A stretch of DNA of 6,302 nt from Bacteroidota bacterium. Its GTDB lineage: Bacteria > Bacteroidota > Bacteroidia > Chitinophagales > Saprospiraceae. How positions within the stretch are numbered: position 1 is the stretch's first letter; every line of letters begins with the position of its first letter. Both the position numbers and the translations under genes were made by a program. The notes under the pieces are model-generated. The model saw nothing but the letters and a program-made list of their open reading frames with translations. It did not search any database and had not been told where the DNA came from. The stretch lies in the NCBI GenBank assembly GCA_024280135.1, contig JAJRQS010000019.1, positions 1 through 6,302 of the forward strand. Direction: 5' to 3'. Shown here piece by piece: positions 1 through 5,334 of the stretch.

Positions 1-516
1 GATATCTTAATTCCAGCAGCGATGGAAAGTGTGATTCACAAAGGCAATGCAAAGAAAATTAAAGCCAAGTTAATTGGTGAAGCTGCTAATGGCCCGGTAA
101 CATTTGAAGGGGAAAAAATCCTTTTGAAGAAGGGGGTGATGATTGTTCCAGATTTCTTTTTGAATGCAGGAGGTGTAACAGTATCGTATTTTGAATGGTT
201 GAAAAACTTGTCTCACCTTCGTTTTGGACGGATGGAAAAACGTTTTAATACCAATACTTACCAAAAATTAGTAGATTTTGTCTTGAAATCAACAGGTAAA
301 ACGATTTCCAAAAGAGAAAGAGAGTTTTTGACAAAAGGAGCAGATGAGATTGATTTGGTTCGTTCTGGATTGGAAGAAACGATGATTACGGCCTATAAAG
401 ATATACGAAGCGTATGGAAAAGACGTTCAAAGGTAAAAGACCTACGAACAGCTGCCTTTATGGTATCGCTTGATAAGATAGCCAATGATTATATATCGAT
501 GGGTATTTTCCCTTGA
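1..516 (+). CDS. gdh: Glutamate dehydrogenase (Glu/Leu/Phe/Val dehydrogenase family), C-terminal part, 5' end outside window
   Basis: This is the last 171 residues of an NAD(P)-dependent glutamate dehydrogenase, which interconverts glutamate and 2-oxoglutarate plus ammonium in the cytoplasm. The frame is open from base 1 and the gene begins upstream of the window. Visible family signatures are DILIPAA at codons 1-7, GEAANGPVT at about codons 27-35 (matching the family's EGANGPTT), PDFFLNAGGVTVSYFEW at about 51-67, and a C-terminal segment with ADEIDLVRSGLEETM and LRTAAFM. These belong to the nucleotide-binding domain and the closing C-terminal helices. The roughly 60-residue stretch between SYFEW and LRSGL-type motifs (NLSHLRFGRMEKRF onward) is a form I recall from Bacteroidota and related NAD-linked enzymes, so NAD use is likely but not proven. 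The TGA stop is followed 8 bp later by a strong terminator, so this gene is transcriptionally separate from the next one. Confidence 0.95.
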   Translation, partial: DILIPAAMESVIHKGNAKKIKAKLIGEAANGPVTFEGEKILLKKGVMIVPDFFLNAGGVTVSYFEWLKNLSHLRFGRMEKRFNTNTYQKLVDFVLKSTGKTISKREREFLTKGADEIDLVRSGLEETMITAYKDIRSVWKRRSKVKDLRTAAFMVSLDKIANDYISMGIFP

Positions 517-524
517 TTAACATT

Positions 525-560
525 AAAAGCACCGATAGATACTATCGGTGCTTTTTTTTT
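525..560 (+). terminator. Intrinsic terminator of gdh
   Basis: A perfect 14-bp stem pairs 525-538 (AAAAGCACCGATAG) with 542-555, leaving a 3-nt loop. The 3' arm runs into nine consecutive T residues at 552-560. It begins 8 bp after the gdh stop codon. The A-run at the 5' base of the stem pairs with the T-tract, so the structure could also work on the opposite strand, but no leftward gene ends here. Confidence 0.93.
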
Positions 561-569
561 CGTTCTTTC

Positions 570-600
570 TTGGTTTTGAGCGCCTTTATTTGTTCCTTTG
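570..600 (+). promoter_or_regulatory. Possible promoter of the Lrp/AsnC-family gene
   Basis: TTG at 570-572 lies 20 nt before TTCCTTTG at 593-600, which matches the Bacteroidota -7 consensus TAnnTTTG at all fixed positions but one. A second imperfect box, TTTATTTG, sits at 585-592 without a good -33 partner. Transcription would start roughly 20 nt before the ATG. A promoter is expected in this gap because a strong terminator closes the gene upstream, but the exact boxes are uncertain. Confidence 0.3.
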
Positions 601-626
601 CTCCCTAATTGAAAACTTAAATACAT

Positions 627-1100
627 ATGTCCGAAAAAATTGACAAAACAGATCTTAAGATCTTAAAAATACTACAAGAAAATAGCAAAGTAACAAACCT
701 TACTTTATCTAAGAAGATAGGTCTTTCTCCTGCTCCGACCTTAGAAAGAGTAAAAAAACTGGAGAGTACCAATGTTATTGAGTCTTACCATGCGCATGTT
801 AACATGAATAAGATTGGTTTGAATGTAACCACTTTTGTTTTAGTTTCTCTTGCCTTAAGAAAAGAGAATTCTCTAAAAGAATTTCAAGACACCATTATGT
901 CTATCGAAGAAGTTACAGAATGTTATATCATTACTGGGGAAGCAGACTTCTTGCTAAAGATTGTTTGTAAAGACATCCCAACGTACGAAGAGTTACTCTT
1001 TAAGAGATTATCCAAGATCGTAGGTATAGAACGTATGAAAACCTTGATGACTTTATCTACGGTTAAAGACTCAAAAATCTTACCATTTGAATATGAATAA
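627..1100 (+). CDS. Lrp/AsnC-family transcriptional regulator
   Basis: A 157-residue protein of the usual length for the feast/famine regulator family, which binds DNA as dimers or higher oligomers and senses amino acids or related metabolites. The N-terminal winged helix-turn-helix covers about residues 5-55: the opening TDLKILKILQEN (8-19) is typical, and the recognition helix follows GLSPAPTLERVKKLE (32-46). The C-terminal RAM/effector domain covers about 65-145 and contains the conserved turn G104-E-A-D107 in ITGEADFLLKI. The ATG at 627 is the natural start because it places the family N-terminus correctly; no Shine-Dalgarno is seen, as is normal in this phylum. The gene follows gdh but is cut off from it by a terminator. 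It may regulate gdh or other amino-acid genes, but nothing here identifies its targets. It is probably cotranscribed with the TraB/GumN gene 9 bp downstream. Confidence 0.93.
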   Translation: MSEKIDKTDLKILKILQENSKVTNLTLSKKIGLSPAPTLERVKKLESTNVIESYHAHVNMNKIGLNVTTFVLVSLALRKENSLKEFQDTIMSIEEVTECYIITGEADFLLKIVCKDIPTYEELLFKRLSKIVGIERMKTLMTLSTVKDSKILPFEYE

Positions 1101-1102
1101 GC

Positions 1103-1120
1103 GACTGCAATGAAGCAGTC
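1103..1120 (+). promoter_or_regulatory. Perfect hairpin enclosing the start codon of the TraB/GumN gene
   Basis: GACTGC at 1103-1108 is an exact inverted repeat of GCAGTC at 1115-1120. The 6-nt loop AATGAA holds the ATG (1110-1112). In mRNA this would present the start codon in the loop of a 6-bp stem, with no Shine-Dalgarno upstream. It could tune translation of the second gene of the pair, or it could be chance. No T-tract follows, so it is not a terminator. Confidence 0.4.
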
Positions 1121-1898
1121 TATTCTTTGGCAAATATCCAAGCACAATTCAAGTTTAAGGCCTTCCTATCTATTGGGAACCATTCATATTGATACGCCAT
1201 TTGCTTTCGAAAATATGAAAGTTTATGAAAAGCTCATCAATTCTTGTGACGCCTATGCTGGTGAATCTGATTTAGACGAATTACGAAGTATTTCTATTCC
1301 GGGTCAGATGAGTGAAGCCTATTTGACGATGTATCAGGATACCCTTTCGGAAAATCAAATACAGCATCTTGAGCGATTTATAACTTCGAACATCCCTACC
1401 TTAGTAGATGGATGGGTATATTTGCACCCGATGTTATTGCTTTCGCAAATAGAAGCTTCTATTATTGGGAATGGGCACCTCGATCCTTTAGATGTTGCTT
1501 TATGGGAGTTTGCAAAGGAAGAAGGAAAGGTAATGCTGGCAATAGAATCCGCTTCCATGCAGCATGATATCTTTAAGAAAATAAGCACAAACGATTCTTT
1601 TAGAAGTATAAAAAAGGCTATTTCTAATCTTCCTCCCTTACGGAAAAAATACCGAAAACTGGCTCAACATTATCAAGAGCAAAACATCCAAGCATTATAT
1701 AAAACGACCAAGAAAGAAATGGGTAAGCTCAAGCACAAAATGATCTATGAACGGAATATCTTCATGGCAGATCGAATTGAGGTATTAGCTGATGAGCAAT
1801 CTACCTTTATCGGTATTGGGGTAGGTCACCTTTCGGGTGCAAAGGGCGTTTTACGTTTGTTAAAGCAGAAAGGCTTTCAATTAAAGGCCATGTCGTAG
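1110..1898 (+). CDS. TraB/GumN (Tiki-like) family protein, no signal peptide
   Basis: A 262-residue protein of the TraB/PrgY/GumN/Tiki superfamily. The family hallmarks are present: a first GX2H motif, G23-T-I-H26, in SYLLGTIHI; a conserved acidic residue, E52, in AYAGESDLDE; the RN(x)2M(x)2RI segment at 215-223; and a second GX2H motif, G237-V-G-H240, in GIGVGHLSG, followed by the usual LLKQKGF ending. In animal Tiki proteins the paired GX2H motifs and a glutamate form a metal-dependent protease site. For bacterial members the function is mostly unknown, so peptidase activity here is inference. Many Bacteroidota relatives carry a signal peptide, whereas this one begins directly with ILWQI and is predicted cytoplasmic. 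It cannot be extended upstream: the frame hits the regulator's TAA three codons before the ATG. The 9-bp gap implies cotranscription with the Lrp-type regulator. Confidence 0.85.
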   Translation: MKQSILWQISKHNSSLRPSYLLGTIHIDTPFAFENMKVYEKLINSCDAYAGESDLDELRSISIPGQMSEAYLTMYQDTLSENQIQHLERFITSNIPTLVDGWVYLHPMLLLSQIEASIIGNGHLDPLDVALWEFAKEEGKVMLAIESASMQHDIFKKISTNDSFRSIKKAISNLPPLRKKYRKLAQHYQEQNIQALYKTTKKEMGKLKHKMIYERNIFMADRIEVLADEQSTFIGIGVGHLSGAKGVLRLLKQKGFQLKAMS

Positions 1899-1918
1899 AA
1901 ATCAATGTTCGGTTAATG

Positions 1919-1980
1919 GCCTCTGCCGATACAGGCAGGCACGGATGACGCAGATTGGGAGGGGTTTTGGCAGATTTTAG
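1919..1980. repeat. Repeat-like intergenic segment between convergent genes
   Basis: This G-rich piece stands out from its AT-rich flanks. It has a short inverted repeat, CTGCC (1923-1927) and GGCAG (1934-1938), and two direct copies of GCAGATT (1950-1956 and 1970-1976) with GGATGACGCAGATT leading the first. The pattern resembles short dispersed intergenic repeats of the GGATGAcgcGGATT type that I recall from Bacteroidota genomes. Whether it recurs elsewhere cannot be seen in one window. No good T-tailed terminator is visible for either converging gene in the 1899-2012 gap. Confidence 0.35.
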
Positions 1981-2012
1981 ACTCAAAAGCCACTATTGTT
2001 ATTATTATCGAG

Positions 2013-2660
2013 TTAGTCTTCTAGATGATAAGTATCAACATGACTCTTGATAACGGCTTTCATTGTCTCGATACCCATTTTCATCCCTTTAGAATTGTTA
2101 TTAATGACAATATCTGATCGGTCGATATAAGGCGCGATGTATTTTTCGTAGGTGGGTAAGACATGATTTTCGTAGCGATAAAGCACATCATCCAAAGGAT
2201 AATTACGTTCGATTTGGTCCCTATTAATTCGACGGATGACTTTTAGATTTTCTTTAGCTTGTACAAAAACTAAAAAGTCTAGCATTTTTCTAATCTTTTC
2301 AAGATGAAAGACAAAAAGTCCTTCTACAATAATAACTGGAGCGGGCTTGAAAATAAGTTTCTTTGGTGTTTTTGCTTTGTTGTTGAATGTGTATTCTAAT
2401 CTTTCAACCGCCTCACCTCTCAATAAAGCTTTGATATCTTCTTTAAAAGCATCACTGTCAATAGAACTAGGCAAGTCAAAATTCTCTACCCCTTTCTTAT
2501 CCTTTTCTTGCTTTTCTCTTGGAAAATAATAATCATCTTGTGAAACAATACACAAATCTGTGTCTGCAAAAAAATCACGTAATATATTTACTAAAGTCGT
2601 TTTTCCAGAGCCGCTTCCTCCCGAAATCCCTATGACAAATGGTTTTTTGCTGTTCTTCAT
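2013..2660 (-). CDS. Uridine-kinase-family (PRK/Udk) P-loop kinase
   Basis: A 215-residue cytoplasmic P-loop kinase of the uridine kinase/phosphoribulokinase family, which would phosphorylate a nucleoside such as uridine or cytidine for pyrimidine salvage. Visible motifs: Walker A GGSGSGKT (14-21); the acidic DDYY (42-45); NFDLPSSID (60-68), aligning with the usual NFDHPxAxD; the strand VIIVEGLFVF (109-118); and the lid RRINRD (143-148). Length fits Udk. Several residues expected in a uridine pocket are changed: the His-x-Arg after YxF is replaced by Lys95-x-Lys97, and the ERGR segment reads ERNY. The substrate is therefore less certain than the fold. I chose the ATG at 2660 because an in-frame GTG at 2690 lies inside the spacer of a good promoter and adds nothing conserved. 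The gene is convergent with the TraB/GumN gene and lies 91 bp downstream of the beta-barrel gene on the same strand. Confidence 0.85.
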   Translation of the reverse strand: MKNSKKPFVIGISGGSGSGKTTLVNILRDFFADTDLCIVSQDDYYFPREKQEKDKKGVENFDLPSSIDSDAFKEDIKALLRGEAVERLEYTFNNKAKTPKKLIFKPAPVIIVEGLFVFHLEKIRKMLDFLVFVQAKENLKVIRRINRDQIERNYPLDDVLYRYENHVLPTYEKYIAPYIDRSDIVINNNSKGMKMGIETMKAVIKSHVDTYHLED

Positions 2661-2668
2661 ATCGGGCT

Positions 2669-2699
2669 CAAAAGTACAACTTTTTACCACAGGAACAAA
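2669..2699 (-). promoter_or_regulatory. Bacteroidota-type promoter of the uridine-kinase-family gene
   Basis: Read on the minus strand, TTTG (2699-2696) is followed after exactly 19 nt by TACTTTTG (2676-2669). This is a full match to the Bacteroidota consensus TTTG-N19-21-TAnnTTTG. Only 8 nt separate the -7 box from the ATG at 2660, so the transcript would have a leader of a few bases at most. It shows the kinase gene can be expressed independently of the gene upstream. Confidence 0.65.
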
Positions 2700-2751
2700 G
2701 CTTAGAAGAATTTATTTGTTATTCAGATTAAACGCGCGAAGAGTCAACCCG

Positions 2752-3378
2752 CTAAATCACATAAAATACACCAAAATTAAAATGATAACCGAGAAGCCTT
2801 TCAAAATTTTTGACGTACTTCTGATTGTTGTATAGTGGGGTCAAAGACCTTTGAAATCTGGAAGAGAATCCAATATGTTCATTGAAATAAAAACTCACTC
2901 CAATAGTCCAGCCAATATCAATTTTATTAAAATTCTGAATTTCTTTATCGTAGTGATAATTGGTGACCGTTGGATTGATTAAATAGCCAAAGGCCAATCC
3001 TGCTTCGGCACTGACTCGATGATAGGATGAGCCATCTTCGTATTCTTGCTTCCAGTCTTTGAAATGAAATAATAGGGGTACTTCAATGTAGGGCGTATTA
3101 ATTGAATAGGGGGCAAAATTATCTCCTAGCTTGGGGTTAGGCTTTCGTTGACTGCCCCTCTGACTATAAAGCATATCAATGGTAATCATAGATTTTTCCG
3201 AAAGGTAAAAACCTCCTCGAATCCCTGCAACCAAACCTACTTTATTAAAGCCTCCTGCCTGGTCTCCATCAATTTGAGAAGCATTCATGCCGACAATGAG
3301 TCCACCCATAAATACTTGGTCTTGCGCTTGAATCTGGTAGGAGATGAATATGAAAAGTAGAAAAGAAAATTGTTTCAT
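2752..3378 (-). CDS. Exported outer-membrane beta-barrel protein (PorT-like/porin family)
   Basis: A 208-residue exported protein. Residues 1-18 form a signal peptide: Lys2, the hydrophobic core FSFLLFIFIS, then QIQA with predicted signal peptidase I cleavage before Gln19. The mature part starts with GGLIVGMNASQIDGDQAGGFNKVG, split here as GGLIVGMNASQIDGD then QAGGFNKVG, a typical opening of the outer membrane beta-barrel family (OMP_b-brl_2, PorT-like). It continues with alternating amphipathic strands rich in Gly, Tyr and Phe, such as GGFYLSEKSMITIDMLYSQ, and ends on an aromatic strand FNFGVFYVI, as expected of a barrel. Members sit in the outer membrane; the exact role is unknown and I see nothing that identifies it as PorT itself. 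The start lies within the 3' end of nnr: the two frames overlap by 110 bp. A promoter box sits just upstream, inside nnr. No clear terminator is seen after the TAG stop. Confidence 0.85.
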   Translation of the reverse strand: MKQFSFLLFIFISYQIQAQDQVFMGGLIVGMNASQIDGDQAGGFNKVGLVAGIRGGFYLSEKSMITIDMLYSQRGSQRKPNPKLGDNFAPYSINTPYIEVPLLFHFKDWKQEYEDGSSYHRVSAEAGLAFGYLINPTVTNYHYDKEIQNFNKIDIGWTIGVSFYFNEHIGFSSRFQRSLTPLYNNQKYVKNFERLLGYHFNFGVFYVI

Positions 3379-4939
3379 GATTGTATTTTAGTGACAAATA
3401 TAGTTTTTTTGCGATAAGTAGAATGCTATATAAATATTCTAGTAGGTCCCCAGCTTTCATACTTTCCATGCCTCGTTCTTCGGCTACATCATCTCCTGCC
3501 AAACCATGATGATAGACAGCCGTCATACAGGCCTCCAATGGCTCATAGCCACGTGCTAAAAGTCCAGTCAAAAACCCAGTTAAAATATCTCCAGTTCCGG
3601 CCTTTGACATCCCGGGATTACCCGTAATATTAAAATAGCAATTTCCATTTGGTGTCGTAATACAAGTATTAGCACTTTTAAATATTACAAAAACATTGTA
3701 CTTTAAAGAAAAGGCCATTTGTTTATCCAAACGCTCAAATCCATTGTCCCAAGTAGAACCCAATAAACGTTCAAATTCTTTTGGATGTGGCGTTAAAATA
3801 GTATTCTTAGGCAGTTCTAGGAGTAGTTCTCTATTTTCCGAAAGGATGTTTAAGGCATCCGCATCTAATACAAGCTGGCGATTACTTTGGAGGAGCTTGC
3901 GCAAAAATTTAACAGTCTCAATATGTTTGCCCATGCCTGAACCAATACCAATAGCCGAGTATATGGTCATAAATATTGGTGTCATTGCTAAATATCTATC
4001 TGATGTAGTTGCAAGTAACATGGCTTCTGGAGCTCCTAGTTGCAAAATGGTTTGATTACAAGAAGGGGACAAAACGGTTACCTTGCCGCATCCGCTTCTA
4101 AGTGCAGCTTGGGTACATAGCAAAGCCGCTCCTGCCATCCCATATTGACCGCCAATAATCAATGCACTACCGAATGTTCCCTTATGGGAAAAACGCTTGC
4201 GCGGGGGGGGAGGTACAATGTCAAAAGGAGTGATAATGTGTAAGTTGGATGGTGTTTGTTCTAGTACATCTTCCGAGAAAGATAATGGGGCATATATCCA
4301 ACGACCTAGGAATTGTTCATTTTCTGGAAAGAAGAAACTAAGCTTCGGTGCTAAAAACGAAATAGTACTAGTGGCCTGAATGGCTGTACCTTCTGTAGCG
4401 TAATCAGCAAATAGACCAGAAGGTAAATCAACGGCTACAATATCAAATCCTTCTTGATTAATGCGATTGATCACGGTTGCCCAATACCCTTCAATAGGTC
4501 GGTTCAAGCCAAGCCCAAATAGTGCATCAATGATGACTGGTTCAAGTAAATCAAGGTCTGCACTTTGAAATAGTTCTATGAAAAGCTTATCTATATCCTC
4601 ACCCTCTTGGAGGTCATAGATATTTATTTTATCGTGATTGGGTAATCTAGATTTCATGGTTGTAAATGCCTCAGTCGGTTTTCCTATAGCTAATAAAACA
4701 ACCGAAACATCATAACCAGCAGCACTTAATATCCGAGCGATTACTAGACCATCTCCACCATTGTTACCAGTCCCACAAAAAATAGTAACTGGCTGCTGTA
4801 CGCCATAATCTGCCATAAAATACTGACTGAATACATCTCCAGCTTCTTCCATGATCTCAATTTGACTGATGCGCTGGCTGGAATGATTAAAAGTTGCTTG
4901 TTCTATTTGTTGGATTTGGTTGGCATTGAATATTCTCAT
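3269..4939 (-). CDS. nnr: Bifunctional NAD(P)H-hydrate epimerase / ADP(ATP)-dependent NAD(P)H-hydrate dehydratase, with run-on C-terminus
   Basis: The enzyme repairs hydrated NADH and NADPH: the N-terminal domain interconverts R and S hydrates and the C-terminal domain dehydrates the S form. The epimerase domain (about 1-220) shows GTGNNGGDG (56-64), Asp138 in IDALFGLGLNRP and DLPSG (171-175). The linker contains PPPP encoded by a C8 tract. The ribokinase-like dehydratase domain starts at HKGTFG (252-257) and includes LVLDADALNIL, TPHPKEF and the nucleotide-site KAGTGDIL (446-453). The ATG at 4939 is chosen because it begins the conserved MRIFNANQIQ; a TTG at 4966 lies inside the promoter box. 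The annotated frame gives 556 residues, about 40-50 more than usual. The family normally ends near LLEYL (499-503); here the frame continues through an A7 tract (3404-3410) and 110 bp into the next gene. The last 50 or so residues look non-native. Confidence 0.92.
   Translation of the reverse strand: MRIFNANQIQQIEQATFNHSSQRISQIEIMEEAGDVFSQYFMADYGVQQPVTIFCGTGNNGGDGLVIARILSAAGYDVSVVLLAIGKPTEAFTTMKSRLPNHDKINIYDLQEGEDIDKLFIELFQSADLDLLEPVIIDALFGLGLNRPIEGYWATVINRINQEGFDIVAVDLPSGLFADYATEGTAIQATSTISFLAPKLSFFFPENEQFLGRWIYAPLSFSEDVLEQTPSNLHIITPFDIVPPPPRKRFSHKGTFGSALIIGGQYGMAGAALLCTQAALRSGCGKVTVLSPSCNQTILQLGAPEAMLLATTSDRYLAMTPIFMTIYSAIGIGSGMGKHIETVKFLRKLLQSNRQLVLDADALNILSENRELLLELPKNTILTPHPKEFERLLGSTWDNGFERLDKQMAFSLKYNVFVIFKSANTCITTPNGNCYFNITGNPGMSKAGTGDILTGFLTGLLARGYEPLEACMTAVYHHGLAGDDVAEERGMESMKAGDLLEYLYSILLIAKKLYLSLKYNHETIFFSTFHIHLLPDSSARPSIYGWTHCRHECFSN
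3395..3402 (-). promoter_or_regulatory. -7 box of a likely promoter for the beta-barrel gene, inside the nnr 3' end
   Basis: The minus strand reads TATATTTG here, a full match to TAnnTTTG, 16 nt before the ATG at 3378. The context ACTATATTTGT is identical to the box in front of nnr. No convincing TTTG is found 19-21 nt further upstream, where the sequence reads around CATT, so promoter strength is uncertain. Confidence 0.5.
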
Positions 4940-4963
4940 TTGATTTGTCTTTGAAGTTCTGCA

Positions 4964-4995
4964 CAAATATAGTGTTTTTGACTGATATATTGAAA
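4964..4995 (-). promoter_or_regulatory. Likely Bacteroidota-type promoter of nnr
   Basis: On the minus strand TATATTTG (4971-4964) matches TAnnTTTG completely, 24 nt before the ATG at 4939. TTTC (4995-4992), one mismatch from TTTG, lies 20 nt upstream of it. The box shares the 11-mer ACTATATTTGT with the one before the beta-barrel gene. Its position rules out the TTG at 4966 as the translation start. Confidence 0.55.
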
Positions 4996-5152
4996 TGCAT
5001 ATGACCTTATTTTTTTAAGAGAGGACATGCCAGCCTAAAATATTTATTGGATTTTTTAACAGTGATGAAGGTGAATTAGAGAATAGATACGTTTGAAGAA
5101 ACCATCAAAAAATAAAAACTCTTGAATTCGTGGCAAATAAAAACGGTATAGC

Positions 5153-5184
5153 GGTGTTAAGGTGTTAGGGTTTTAAGGTGGGTG
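5153..5184 (+). repeat. 8-nt tandem repeat, consensus GGTGTTAA
   Basis: Consecutive in-phase units are GGTGTTAA (5153-5160), GGTGTTAG (5161-5168), GGTTTTAA (5169-5176) and a diverged GGTGGGTG (5177-5184). This is about 3.5 copies of an 8-mer. The regularly spaced GG pairs could also permit a weak two-layer G-quadruplex on the plus strand. It does not lie in a gene. Confidence 0.65.
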
Positions 5185-5282
5185 CAATTAGAAAAAAAGC
5201 GTGCATTCGGGCCTGTTTTCCTTGCGTCAAATGTTGTGGTAATTTAAAAAAGAAACTACCTGGTTATGCACTGAATTTTTAA

Positions 5283-5292
5283 TTAAGCTTAA
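5283..5292. promoter_or_regulatory. Palindrome at the -33 region of the phosphatase-family gene
   Basis: TTAAGCTTAA is a perfect 10-bp palindrome, flanked by the inverted pair ATTTTTA (5275-5281) and TAAAAAT (5296-5302), offset by two bases from perfect symmetry. It covers the place where a -33 element would sit relative to the box at 5310-5317. It could be an operator, but AT-rich DNA gives such palindromes by chance. Confidence 0.2.
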
Positions 5293-5309
5293 ATGTAAAA
5301 ATATTGTTA

Positions 5310-5317
5310 TATATTTG
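5310..5317 (+). promoter_or_regulatory. -7 box of a likely promoter for the phosphatase-family gene
   Basis: TATATTTG matches TAnnTTTG completely and ends 17 nt before the ATG at 5335. No good TTTG is found 19-21 nt upstream, where the sequence is around AAGCTT, so the gene may depend on an activator or be weakly expressed. Confidence 0.45.
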
Positions 5318-5334
5318 TTTTTAAATGCACTCAA

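Larger units (their letters stand above)
4972..5309. other. Gene-poor divergent intergenic region
   Basis: About 340 bp between the nnr promoter and the promoter of the rightward phosphatase-family gene. I see no reading frame with coding character on either strand and no RNA gene. It holds a short 8-nt tandem repeat (5153-5184), a TTAAGCTTAA palindrome (5283-5292) and several short A or T runs. The segment 5195-5250 is richer in G and C than its flanks and could be repeat or relic sequence, but I cannot identify it. Confidence 0.6.

Noticed and set aside
2661..2690. GTG start at 2690 adding ten residues to the uridine-kinase-family protein
   Set aside because: The extension lies in the spacer and -7 box of a consensus promoter and has no family similarity; the ATG at 2660 starts just before the conserved strand and P-loop.
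2347..2835. Rightward reading frames opposite and beyond the uridine-kinase-family gene
   Set aside because: They are complementary-strand shadows of the kinase and barrel genes, without similarity to known proteins or any promoter.
3696..4379. Rightward reading frames opposite nnr
   Set aside because: They lie fully antisense to conserved Nnr domains and have the low-complexity composition of shadow frames.
4940..4966. TTG start at 4966 adding nine residues to Nnr
   Set aside because: The TTG is inside the TATATTTG promoter box, and the family N-terminus begins at the ATG at 4939.
4972..5309. A small RNA or riboswitch in the long intergenic region
   Set aside because: I found no strong stem followed by a T-tract and no recognisable riboswitch core; the region precedes two genes but its order of elements fits simple divergent promoters.
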